From Fluviispira sanaruensis (GTDB taxonomy: Bacteria; Bdellovibrionota_B; Oligoflexia; Silvanigrellales; Silvanigrellaceae): a stretch of 64,000 nucleotides of DNA. The number at the start of each line of letters is the position of its first letter. Position 1 is the first letter of the stretch. Positions 19,566-27,388 of this stretch are shown here, one piece after another. Made by a program: the position numbers and the translations under genes. Where the stretch lies: contig NZ_AP019368.1 in NCBI RefSeq assembly GCF_004295685.1, forward strand, positions 1,306,364 to 1,370,363. Reading direction: 5' to 3'. The notes under the pieces were generated by a model. The model worked only from the letters and a program-made list of their open reading frames with translations. It made no database searches and had not been told where the DNA came from.

Positions 19566-21116
19566 TTATTCTTTATTTTTTGGTTGAATATTTGCCAATA
19601 TTATTACAGGAATAATGCCAAGTAATACAATCAGCAAGGCTACAGGAGATGCCTCTATTAATCTTTCGTCAGAAGCTAGATTGTATGTTTTAATAGCAAT
19701 TGTTTCAAAATTAAAGGGGCGGAGGACCATTGTTGCGGGTAGTTCTTTTATAATATCAACAAAAATTAAAATAAATGCTACAAAAAGCGACTTTTTAATG
19801 ATCGGTAAATATATTTTAAATGATGTTTTGCAAGTTGTACTACCTAATAGACGAGATGCCCAAAATAGAGAAGGAGATATTTTTGTCATACTTGCTTGAC
19901 TGCTTTGTAAAGAAACTGATGTAAATTTCATAGAGTATGCATAAAAAAGGGAAAGCACTGTACCAGAAAAGATAAGCGTGGGATACTCCTCTTTAAAAAT
20001 ATATAAATAAGTATTTGAAAATAAATTATCGAATATACTTAAAGTGTTTAATACTATGATTGCTAAAATAGAACCAGGAATAGCGTAGCCAAATGAAATA
20101 CTTTTAGATAAAATATTAATTAGTGAATTATGATTAAATTGTCTGATAATTGCAATGAAAAAACCTATAAATAAACAAAGAAAAGCTGCTGACGCTGCCA
20201 AAATAAAAGATCGTGCAGAGATTGTAAAGAAATCTTCATCAAATGCTTTTGCACCTAAACTATAAATATTGCTCAAAAGGATGCTCAAAGGAAGGATAAA
20301 AGCAAGAAAAATTGGTATAAAACAGATAACACTTGCAGCGATTGCAGAAAAACCAGCCAGTTTTTTTCCAGTCTCTTGCGCATGAGGAATGTGCTGTTGG
20401 TAAAAGCGTTTTTTCTTTCTAAAATGATTTTCTAATACAACTATACATATTATAAATATAAAAAGAATAAATGCAACTTGAATAGCGCCATTTAAACTTC
20501 CAAGTCCAAACCAAGTTCTGTAGATTCCTGTAGCTAATGTATCAATTGAAAAAAAATCTACTGTCCCGAAATCACCCATGACTTCCATACAAACCAGAAG
20601 CAAACCTGAAAATATTGCTGGCTGTGATAAGGGTAAAATTATTTTCCAAAAAGTTTTTAAGTTGGAGTTTTTTAATACTTTTGCAGCATGAATTAAGGAT
20701 GGAGATATCTCTTGGAATGCTTGTTTGCTAAATAAATAAACATAAGGATAAAATGCGAAACTCATGATTACAATAGCAGCCAAATAGGGATTCAGTTCTA
20801 TGAATTTATCTTTATGATAATAATATACGTATGCTAATATATAAGACGGAAATGCGCAAGGTAGTAATAAAGCCCATTCAAAGGTTTTTTTGAATGGGAA
20901 ATGATAAAAACTTGTGAGCCAGGCCAAAGGAACTCCCAATAAAAAAGTTCCTGTTACCACAGATGTAGTTAGAAAAAGAGTGTTGATTACGTACGTGCTC
21001 AGCACCGTTGACTTTAAATGATACCAGACTTGGATATCTGGTATTAGAAGATAAATAAAAATAGAAAAAATGGGAAAAGTAAAAATGGCAAGAATTAAAA
21101 ATAAAAAAAAATTCAA
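19566..21116 (-). CDS. fbpB: Iron(III) ABC transporter permease
   Basis: A 516-residue inner-membrane protein with about 12 hydrophobic segments arranged as two fused permease halves, the architecture typical of FbpB/AfuB. Each half has an EAA-like loop facing the ATPase (around FQEISPSLIHAAKVL in the first, and QASMTKISPSLFWASRLLG in the second). The context between a binding protein of the FutA type and an FbpC-type ATPase supports ferric iron import. Spacing to fbpA is 27 nt. Confidence 0.9.
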   Translation of the reverse strand: MNFFLFLILAIFTFPIFSIFIYLLIPDIQVWYHLKSTVLSTYVINTLFLTTSVVTGTFLLGVPLAWLTSFYHFPFKKTFEWALLLPCAFPSYILAYVYYYHKDKFIELNPYLAAIVIMSFAFYPYVYLFSKQAFQEISPSLIHAAKVLKNSNLKTFWKIILPLSQPAIFSGLLLVCMEVMGDFGTVDFFSIDTLATGIYRTWFGLGSLNGAIQVAFILFIFIICIVVLENHFRKKKRFYQQHIPHAQETGKKLAGFSAIAASVICFIPIFLAFILPLSILLSNIYSLGAKAFDEDFFTISARSFILAASAAFLCLFIGFFIAIIRQFNHNSLINILSKSISFGYAIPGSILAIIVLNTLSIFDNLFSNTYLYIFKEEYPTLIFSGTVLSLFYAYSMKFTSVSLQSSQASMTKISPSLFWASRLLGSTTCKTSFKIYLPIIKKSLFVAFILIFVDIIKELPATMVLRPFNFETIAIKTYNLASDERLIEASPVALLIVLLGIIPVIILANIQPKNKE

Positions 21117-21143
21117 AGCAATTACCTCGGAATTAAAATAGAA

Positions 21144-22193
21144 TTAACGCCATCCCACTTTATCTAAGAGCTCAACTGCTTTGGGTGTATTTTCACCAAT
21201 TTTTGTTAGGCTTACTGCATCAAATTTTGGTTTGCCCATTTTTTTTAAGACATGTGTCCATTCAACATCGGTGCGAACAGGATATTCGTTGTTCATTTGG
21301 GCGAGGAATTCTTGTGAATCTTTGCTAACTAAGAATTCAATGAATTTAATTGCATTTTCTTTATGCGGCGCATATTTTGCAATGCCAGCAACACTTGCGT
21401 TGATATGCATTCCTCTATTTTGTTGATTCGGAAATACGATAGCTAAATTCTTAACAACTTTTTGATCATCTGGATTTTCCGATTTGACAAGTCGGGCATA
21501 GTAGTAGGTGTTTACAATCGCAATATCTCCCTTTCCATTTGCAATGGCTTTCATTTGATCAATATCGCCACCTTCTGGTTTGCGGGCTAAATTTTCTGTA
21601 ATTTTTTTCGCCCAATTTTCTGTTGCTTCAATTCCATTCGCATAAACTAAAGATGCAACAAGGGATTGGTTGTAAACATGATTGGAAGTTCTTGCTAAGA
21701 GACGACCTTTAAATTTTTCATTTGCAAGGTCTTCATAGTTTTGAATTTCACTTTCATTTACTTTTGTTTTGTCATAGACAATAGCTCTTCCTCTTAAAGT
21801 TAAAGCGTACCATTGATTGTTTTTCCCTTGTAAGTTAGCAGGAACAGATTTTTGCAAGGTGGGTGTACTAAAGTGTTGAAAAAGATTGGCTTGCTCTGCT
21901 TTCCAAGCATTCCCAATGTCCACTGTAATAATGACATCTGCAGGGCTTTTTTTCCCTTCGCTTTTAATTCTTTCAATCAGTTGTGCTGCTTCTTTTATTT
22001 GAATTTGATTGACTTTTATACCCGTTTCTTTTTCAAATTTTGCAAAGAGTTCATTGTCTACGCCATAATGTCTTGAAGTATATAAATTGACTATTTTTTC
22101 TTTTTCGCTTTTAGCGATGGCGATTCCTGAAAAGAAACTTGAAAAAAGTATAGAAACAAAAGCGCCATTCAGTATTTTACGGGTGATTTTCAT
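21144..22193 (-). CDS. fbpA: Periplasmic iron(III)-binding protein (FutA/FbpA type)
   Basis: A 349-residue binding protein with an N-terminal signal peptide (basic start, hydrophobic core, cleavage near AIA-KS at about residue 27). The mature start VNLYTSRHYGVDNELFAKFE matches the FutA family, whose early Tyr/His residues help hold ferric iron. Paired tyrosines (NTYYYARLV, around residue 225) correspond to further Fe ligands. GGAG sits 8-9 nt before the ATG. It heads the fbpABC operon behind a promoter overlapped by a Fur box. Confidence 0.93.
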   Translation of the reverse strand: MKITRKILNGAFVSILFSSFFSGIAIAKSEKEKIVNLYTSRHYGVDNELFAKFEKETGIKVNQIQIKEAAQLIERIKSEGKKSPADVIITVDIGNAWKAEQANLFQHFSTPTLQKSVPANLQGKNNQWYALTLRGRAIVYDKTKVNESEIQNYEDLANEKFKGRLLARTSNHVYNQSLVASLVYANGIEATENWAKKITENLARKPEGGDIDQMKAIANGKGDIAIVNTYYYARLVKSENPDDQKVVKNLAIVFPNQQNRGMHINASVAGIAKYAPHKENAIKFIEFLVSKDSQEFLAQMNNEYPVRTDVEWTHVLKKMGKPKFDAVSLTKIGENTPKAVELLDKVGWR

Positions 22194-22261
22194 TCGATGT
22201 CTCCAGAAAGTCGGTTGGATTGCACAAAATAAAACAATGCAAAAGTTGCAAAGTGAATTTG

Positions 22262-22290
22262 AATATATTGAAAATGAGAATTATTATCAA
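22262..22290 (-). promoter_or_regulatory. fbpA promoter overlapped by a Fur box
   Basis: On the minus strand TTGATA (22290-22285) is separated by exactly 17 bp from TATATT (22267-22262), a good sigma-70-type promoter. The plus-strand 19-mer at 22270-22288 starts GAAAATGAGA and ends ATTATTATC. By my count it matches the classical Fur consensus at 16 of 19 positions, and it covers the -35 and spacer. This indicates repression of fbpABC by Fur when iron is plentiful. The start codon is about 70 bp downstream. Confidence 0.75.
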
Positions 22291-22363
22291 TAAGGTTTTT
22301 ATTAAATTTATATCCTTTTGAAATTACCTTAAATATTTTAAAATAAAATAAAATTTGATTTAA

Positions 22364-23152
22364 TTAGCTCAGTCCAACATCTAAAAACATCATCAACACA
22401 AAACCGAAAATAAAACCTGCGGTGGCTTTGGCTTCGTTGCCAGAGCGGTGGAGTTCGGGAATCATTTCACCACAGATAACGTAGAGCATTGCTCCGCCTG
22501 CCAAAGCAAGTCCACCGGGAAGCAAAGAATGGGAAAAACTTGTGGCAAGACAGCCAAGCAATGCACCAATGGATTCTGCAAAGCCTGCAATTAAAGTTGC
22601 ATTTATTGCGTACCTATTGGAAAAACCATATGCTTTTAATGATAAAGCCACGACAAGTCCTTCAGGAATATCTTGCAATGCAATGCCGATAATAATGGGA
22701 AGCGCAATGTTGACTTCACCACTGCCTAAACCAACCCCAACAGCTAAACCTTCTGGGAAATTGTGGATCGTAATTGCTAAAATAAAAAGCCAAATCCTTT
22801 TTAAGGATTTACTTTCCATTCCTTCTCTGCCTTTTAAAAAATGTTCATGCGGAATAATTTTATTAAAAAAACTAAGACCAAGGCTGCCTAATATAACAAA
22901 TAACGAAACATAACCTGCTGAATAAAGTTTAGAATGAAACTTTGTCTCTGCTATTGCTATTGCAGGATTGAGTAATGAAAAACAAACAGCGCCAAGCATA
23001 ACTCCTGCACTGATTCCGATTAGAATATCCCTAACTTTTATTGAAATATTTTTTGTAAAGAAAATTGGCAGTGCACCAATGCACGAGGCAAAGAAAGTAA
23101 CAAACACACCAATAGCAATAATATCAAAAAAAGAATTCGAAAATAAAATCAC
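22364..23152 (-). CDS. ZIP-family divalent metal transporter
   Basis: A 262-residue membrane protein with about eight hydrophobic segments. The two ZIP metal-site motifs are present: HNFPEGLAVGVG (helix 4) and QDIPEGLVVALSL (helix 5). The second has Gln in place of the common His, as in some ZupT-like proteins. The family imports Zn, Fe or Mn; which metal cannot be read from sequence. It sits between the iron ABC operon and catalase, so a role in iron or manganese supply during oxidative stress is plausible. The start is supported by length and TM1 position only. Confidence 0.85.
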   Translation of the reverse strand: MILFSNSFFDIIAIGVFVTFFASCIGALPIFFTKNISIKVRDILIGISAGVMLGAVCFSLLNPAIAIAETKFHSKLYSAGYVSLFVILGSLGLSFFNKIIPHEHFLKGREGMESKSLKRIWLFILAITIHNFPEGLAVGVGLGSGEVNIALPIIIGIALQDIPEGLVVALSLKAYGFSNRYAINATLIAGFAESIGALLGCLATSFSHSLLPGGLALAGGAMLYVICGEMIPELHRSGNEAKATAGFIFGFVLMMFLDVGLS

Positions 23153-23173
23153 TCTGTTCTTATATCCTTTGCA

Positions 23174-24685
23174 TTACGACATATATGCTTTTATTTCTTT
23201 TTCAGAAATACCTAAAATATTTGCAATTCTCATCGCATAATCTTTATCGGCTTGATAAAAATATCCTAGTTGTCGCACTTTGATTTCTTTATCTATATAT
23301 TTCATATGTCCAGCAATGTTTGTCGTCAAATTATTCTTTTCAGTTTCTGAAAATAGCTTATAAAGCAATCCGGCTTGGACAAAATCATCTTTCTTAGGAT
23401 ACTCCGATCGACAGCTATTTCCACTGAGAACTATGGCTTGTTCCAATTTAAGAGGGTTAGAGCGAGGACCGCCATAGCTATTAGGTGAATAGTTTATAGA
23501 AGATCCGCCATTGCCATCCACGCGCATAGCTCCATCACGTTGATAGTTCGTGATTTTCTTTGCATAGGGGCAGTTCACGGGAATAAGAGCAAAGTTTGCT
23601 CCTAAGCGGTGCCGCTGTGTGTCTGTATATGAAAAGAGTCGCCCTTGTAAAAGCTTATCGGGTGAGGCTTCTATGCCGGGAACGAAGTTTGCAGGAGAAA
23701 ATGCGAGCTGTTCTATTTCTTGGAAGAAATTATTGGGGTTTCTATCTAAAACAAGTTTACCAACTGGGAGAAGGGGATAATCAGAATAAAGCCATACTTT
23801 TGTGGGATCAAAAGGATTGAATTTATAAGTGAGGGCATCTTTTTCTGGCATAATCTGCACGTAGGCTTTCCAAATTGCTCTTTCACCTTTATTTATATAC
23901 TCAAAAAGATCTCTCGTTGCGCCATCCACATCGGCAAGGTTAGCTTCACTATCTGTATAAGTTTCAATACCGGCTTCACTTTTAAAATGCCATTTTAGAA
24001 AATGGCTTTCATTTTTTTTATTCACAAACTTGAAGGTATGAACACCAAAACCATGCATATTGCGATATGATTTCGGCGTGCCTCGGTCTGAAAAGAGCAT
24101 TGTCAACATATGGGTTGTTTCAGGGCTCAGAGAATTAAAATCCCAAAAAGCATTTTTATCTTTTAAGTTTGATTGCGGATTTCTTTTGTGAGTGTGTACC
24201 ATATCTGGGAATTTAAAAGGATCGCGGATAAAAAAAACGGGAAGATTATTGCCAACGAGGTCGTAATTGCCTTCAAGGGTGTAAAACTTAATAGCAAATC
24301 CGCGTGGGTCGCGTTCGAAATCGGAAGAACCTTTTTCCCCACCTACTGTGGAAAATCGCACGATCACATCGGTTTTAAGACCAACTTTGCTTAAAAAGTC
24401 TGCTTTTGAGTATTTTGTTAAGTCATGGGTGACTTCAAAATAGCCGTAAGCTCCTGCCCCTTTTGCATGAACGACTCTTTCTGGAATGCGCTCTCGATCA
24501 AAGTGCGCCATTTTTTCTAAGAAAAAATAATCTTGTAATAAAACAGGACCGCGTTCGCCTGCTGTTAAAATGTGCTCATTGCTGGGTATTGGGGCGCCTG
24601 CATTGGTCGAAATTGTTTGGTGAAGCTTGCTTTTGTGAGAATGGGTTGGTTTAGAATTATTTTTATCAGGCATTGCAAACCCCAT
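23174..24685 (-). CDS. katA: Monofunctional haem catalase
   Basis: Decomposes hydrogen peroxide. At 503 residues it is a small-subunit (clade 3-like) catalase. Active-site His is in RIPERVVHAKGAGAYG, the distal Asn region is GNNLPVFFIRDPFKFPD, and the proximal haem Tyr is in RLFSYTDTQRHRLG. RDPRGFAIKFYT is also diagnostic. No secretion signal is visible, so it should be cytosolic. ATG 24673 is an alternative start four codons downstream. It is followed upstream on the same strand by ahpD and ahpC, making a peroxide-defence block. Confidence 0.95.
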   Translation of the reverse strand: MGFAMPDKNNSKPTHSHKSKLHQTISTNAGAPIPSNEHILTAGERGPVLLQDYFFLEKMAHFDRERIPERVVHAKGAGAYGYFEVTHDLTKYSKADFLSKVGLKTDVIVRFSTVGGEKGSSDFERDPRGFAIKFYTLEGNYDLVGNNLPVFFIRDPFKFPDMVHTHKRNPQSNLKDKNAFWDFNSLSPETTHMLTMLFSDRGTPKSYRNMHGFGVHTFKFVNKKNESHFLKWHFKSEAGIETYTDSEANLADVDGATRDLFEYINKGERAIWKAYVQIMPEKDALTYKFNPFDPTKVWLYSDYPLLPVGKLVLDRNPNNFFQEIEQLAFSPANFVPGIEASPDKLLQGRLFSYTDTQRHRLGANFALIPVNCPYAKKITNYQRDGAMRVDGNGGSSINYSPNSYGGPRSNPLKLEQAIVLSGNSCRSEYPKKDDFVQAGLLYKLFSETEKNNLTTNIAGHMKYIDKEIKVRQLGYFYQADKDYAMRIANILGISEKEIKAYMS

Positions 24686-24744
24686 ATACTTTCATTCTGC
24701 AGAATTTGTTTAAATTTTAAGTAACAAATGCATAATAAAAAATT

Positions 24745-25293
24745 TTAAAGCAAACTGAGGCCTTTCGCAACCGATGTGATTCTGAGAACGTCATTAATTT
24801 TCGCTCGAGTTATATTTAAATTCATAACAGCTTTTTCATGAGCAATAACACACTTTTCGCAGCTATTTAAAATACTAATAGCTAAAGAAATCAGTTCATA
24901 TAATTCTTTAGTCATATATGGTTTGGCAAGTGCATTCATTCGTAATAAGGGAGATCCATATTCTTGTGCAGCATTCCCATCGTTTTTTTCTACAAAGAAA
25001 CGGAATTTATAATATGTGTTTAGCATTCCCATTATGGCTGGTATTTGCTTTGCTTCATTAATGATTTCGTCTGTAATTTTTTGGTGATTTGCAATTTCAA
25101 GGCCAATCATTTCTAAAGATTGATTTGATAAAGTTCTGCCTAAAGAAATTAATAATAATGCATATTCATCATCACTTAAAAATTCAGAATCTGCAAATTT
25201 TTCGAAATTTAATTTTAAATCATTGACCGCTTTCCCTTGAACATTATTAGATAAGTTTATTAAGTATTTTGAGGTTATTTCTTGTCTAAACAT
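24745..25293 (-). CDS. ahpD: AhpD-family alkyl hydroperoxidase / carboxymuconolactone-decarboxylase fold protein
   Basis: A 182-residue all-helical protein. The C-terminal SCEKCVIAHEKAV contains the C-x-x-C and following His of AhpD (E-x-n-C-x-x-C-x-x-x-H). In characterised AhpD this thiol pair reduces AhpC. It lies 106 bp downstream of ahpC on the same strand, and a 10-bp perfect hairpin in the gap may limit readthrough. This pairing suggests that AhpD rather than AhpF recycles AhpC; no ahpF is in the window. Confidence 0.88.
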   Translation of the reverse strand: MFRQEITSKYLINLSNNVQGKAVNDLKLNFEKFADSEFLSDDEYALLLISLGRTLSNQSLEMIGLEIANHQKITDEIINEAKQIPAIMGMLNTYYKFRFFVEKNDGNAAQEYGSPLLRMNALAKPYMTKELYELISLAISILNSCEKCVIAHEKAVMNLNITRAKINDVLRITSVAKGLSLL

Positions 25294-25314
25294 TCTATTT
25301 TCCTTTGTTATTAA

Positions 25315-25340
25315 ATTCTTGCTCGTCTAAGAGCAAGAAT
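25315..25340 (-). terminator. Perfect 10-bp hairpin between ahpC and ahpD
   Basis: Arms ATTCTTGCTC (25315-25324) and GAGCAAGAAT (25331-25340) with a 6-nt loop. On the minus-strand transcript it is followed by TTAATAAC rather than a strong T run, so it may be a partial terminator or an mRNA processing/stability stem that sets the ahpC:ahpD ratio. Confidence 0.55.
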
Positions 25341-25399
25341 GAATTTATATTCTATTTTATTTTTAAAAATTGAGTTTTAAATGAGAGTTGCAATAAAAA

Positions 25400-25942
25400 C
25401 TAATTGAGTGTTGCTTGACCTTTTTCCCAATTACATGGACAAAGTTCATCTGTTTGCAAAGCATCTAAGACTCGAATAACTTCTTTTACATTTCTTCCAA
25501 CGGAAAGGTCATTGACAGAAACCCAACGGATAATTCCTTCTGGATCAACAATAAAAGTCGCTCTAAATGGTACCTTTTCAACTGGATGCAAAATGCCAAG
25601 TGCTTCGCTAAGCTCTTTTTTATTATCAGCAAGCATAGCTATTTCAAGGTTTTTGAGATCTTCGTGGTGTTTGCGCCATGCTAAATGCACATATTGACTG
25701 TCGGTACTGGCTCCGTAAAGTTCACAGTCACGGTCGTGAAATTGTTTTATTGCTTTGTTAAATTCAGCAATCTCAGTGGGACAAACAAAGGTGAAATCGA
25801 GAGGCCAAAAGAAAAAAACAGACCATTTACCTTTTATGCTGTCGTTGTTTAAAGTGATAAATTCTTTACCTTGTTCTAAAGAAACAACTGCAGGTACAGA
25901 AAAGCGTGGGAAAGGTTGTGAGATGCTAAGAATTCTTGACAT
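25400..25942 (-). CDS. ahpC: AhpC/Prx1-type 2-Cys peroxiredoxin
   Basis: Reduces hydrogen peroxide and organic peroxides. The peroxidatic Cys is in FWPLDFTFVCPTEIAEFN (residues about 44-61), and the resolving Cys region is DELCPCNWEKG near the C-terminus. At 180 residues it is slightly shorter than E. coli AhpC and resembles the AhpD-partnered forms. A GGAG-type site (AGGAGTTCC) precedes the ATG. The promoter region contains a long perfect palindrome downstream of a TTGACA, suggesting regulated expression. Confidence 0.93.
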   Translation of the reverse strand: MSRILSISQPFPRFSVPAVVSLEQGKEFITLNNDSIKGKWSVFFFWPLDFTFVCPTEIAEFNKAIKQFHDRDCELYGASTDSQYVHLAWRKHHEDLKNLEIAMLADNKKELSEALGILHPVEKVPFRATFIVDPEGIIRWVSVNDLSVGRNVKEVIRVLDALQTDELCPCNWEKGQATLN

Positions 25943-25983
25943 TGAGGAACTCCTTTAAATTTTTTTAATGAAACTTTAATGAC

Positions 25984-26045
25984 TTAGGATAGTTATTTTT
26001 ACTTATCCTAAATTTAGACTTAGTCTAAATTTTTATCTATGTCAA
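25984..26045 (-). promoter_or_regulatory. ahpC control region: -35 box, 23-bp perfect palindrome and second inverted repeat
   Basis: On the minus strand a consensus TTGACA lies at 26045-26040. Directly downstream is a perfect palindrome at 26010-26032: 11-nt arms (AAATTTAGACT and AGTCTAAATTT) around one T. It overlaps where the -10 should be. A second inverted repeat TTAGGATA/TATCCTAA occupies 25984-25991 and 26004-26011. The core TTAGACT-N-AGTCTAA has the 7-1-7 layout of Fur/PerR-like operators, though the bases are not the known PerR consensus. A peroxide- or redox-sensing repressor site is inferred. Confidence 0.6.
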
Positions 26046-26112
26046 CTCTTCAAGGTAAAAAATAAAATATGTAAAATTTAAATAAAAATAACTCTTAGCT
26101 TCCCAATGAACG

Positions 26113-26149
26113 AAAAAAAGCTCTTATCCTGTAAAGAATAAGAGCTTTT
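26113..26149 (-). terminator. Rho-independent terminator of the IS6-like gene
   Basis: A 12-bp perfect stem, AAAAGCTCTTAT (26116-26127) and ATAAGAGCTTTT (26138-26149), with a 10-nt loop. On the minus strand it ends in a run of seven T's (26119-26113), so it terminates the gene ending at 26171. Confidence 0.75.
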
Positions 26150-26170
26150 AAAGAATTCTTGCAAAGTAAA

Positions 26171-26545
26171 TTAGAGACTATCCAAGGATTTTTTGAAAAA
26201 TGACTTAGCAGCTGCCATATTTCTTTTTTCACGCATGCAAATACTTAAAGTTGCACTTTGGCGATCATTTGCACGGTACATATACTTCCATTCACCGTTG
26301 CATTTTACATATGATTCTTCAATTTCATAGCTCGGAATCCGTTTACGAGACTTTTGATCCACATTATTGCCAAATTTTTGAACCCATTCGTATACAGTTT
26401 TATGAGATACTTCAACACCATGCGCAAGCATTTTTTCAGAAACAGAACGATAAGTCATATTCTCATGAAAATATAATTGCACAGCCGTTTCAATCACAGG
26501 CCATGGATAACGGTGTTGTTTGTCAATTCTTTCTTTAGTTGCCAT
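26171..26545 (-). CDS. IS6-family transposase N-terminal fragment, possibly domesticated
   Basis: 124 residues resembling the first half of IS6/IS26-like transposases: a helix-turn-helix region (TYRSVSEKMLAHGVEVSHKT, then VYEWVQKF) and the start of the DDE domain (SYVKCNGEWKYMYRANDRQ). Full IS6 transposases are about 230 residues. Here the protein stops after FFKKSL, so the later catalytic residues are missing. The first catalytic position, usually V-D-E-T, reads I-E-E-S. The ORF is intact with its own GGAG site and a strong terminator, and I find no terminal inverted repeats. It may be a remnant or a retained DNA-binding protein. Confidence 0.7.
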   Translation of the reverse strand: MATKERIDKQHRYPWPVIETAVQLYFHENMTYRSVSEKMLAHGVEVSHKTVYEWVQKFGNNVDQKSRKRIPSYEIEESYVKCNGEWKYMYRANDRQSATLSICMREKRNMAAAKSFFKKSLDSL

Positions 26546-26581
26546 TATAAGGACTCCTTGCTTAGAAACGATTGGAACTTC

Positions 26582-26613
26582 ACGTTAGGTCATTTTTAAA
26601 TGAAAGGTAACGT
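26582..26613. promoter_or_regulatory. 32-bp imperfect palindrome upstream of the IS6-like gene
   Basis: Nested inverted repeats ACGTTA (26582-26587) with TAACGT (26608-26613), and TCATTT (26590-26595) with AAATGA (26598-26603), centred on TT. It lies 37 bp before the start codon of the HTH-containing IS6-like ORF. It could be that protein's operator or the site of another regulator. It lacks a T run, so it is not an obvious terminator for the gene ending at 26667. Confidence 0.4.
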
Positions 26614-26666
26614 AACAATTTTTTTTGATATATCAAATGAAATATATAGGCAAGAGATTATTGTTA

Positions 26667-27344
26667 TTATTTATTATTTTGGAAATGATTGTCGGGGAGG
26701 AAGTTTTCAGATATATTGAAAGTGTTAGTTACAGTATTGATTTCAAGTATTTGTGCAAACTTAGCACTCAAACCAATCCACCGTTCAATGGCAGGTTTTA
26801 CCATTCCAACCAGCACATGACAGGCCTCTTTACCATGCTCGTGAACTGCAAGAAGTGTAGCATCTTCAATATGATTTGCGATTTTATCGAGTTCTCTTAA
26901 ACAGCGTTCTGCTTCGGGCTCTAGTTGTTCAGGATCTTTATTTAATAGATAAATCGGCCTCGCTGCAAGCGTGAGAAATAAATTACAATCACTCAATAAT
27001 GTTTCAAGGCTTTTTTCATAATTTTTGCCAGGATCCCATAACTTTAAAGTCACAACTTTTAAATCAAAAACGAGAAGTCCAGCCATATCAAGGGCAACTT
27101 GTAAGCTTTCAAACGAAAGTTGTTCAGCTGTATCTAAACGAGCATCTACTTTATCATCGCTCTCAAGTTTAAGTCTAAGGAATTCAGGATTATCAATATC
27201 AATTGAAGAGTTATTTATGCTGATAGAAGTGAGAGCACTGTTGTTATTGAGTGCAATATTTTCAAGTCTTTTCATTAAAATTGCTAATGTATCTATACTT
27301 TGAAGGGGTGGCACTCTCTTTCCATTCACTCTAACGTCTGCCAT
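26667..27344 (-). CDS. Hypothetical protein in flagellin-associated cluster
   Basis: 225 residues, predicted soluble and mostly helical after an N-terminal Ser/Asn-rich stretch. I recognise no domain. It begins MADVRVNGKRVPPLQSID and includes LRELDKIANHIEDATLLAV. It is followed closely by two further minus-strand genes (a TPR/glycosyltransferase-like protein and a small hypothetical), the whole group adjoining thyX and a flagellin. The gene order 29474-29917, 27389-29467, 26667-27344 with short gaps suggests one transcript. A link to flagellar modification is only contextual. Confidence 0.7.
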   Translation of the reverse strand: MADVRVNGKRVPPLQSIDTLAILMKRLENIALNNNSALTSISINNSSIDIDNPEFLRLKLESDDKVDARLDTAEQLSFESLQVALDMAGLLVFDLKVVTLKLWDPGKNYEKSLETLLSDCNLFLTLAARPIYLLNKDPEQLEPEAERCLRELDKIANHIEDATLLAVHEHGKEACHVLVGMVKPAIERWIGLSAKFAQILEINTVTNTFNISENFLPDNHFQNNK

Positions 27345-27388
27345 TTTTAACTCCTTTTACGAATGACATTTTTTAATTTACGTAATAC

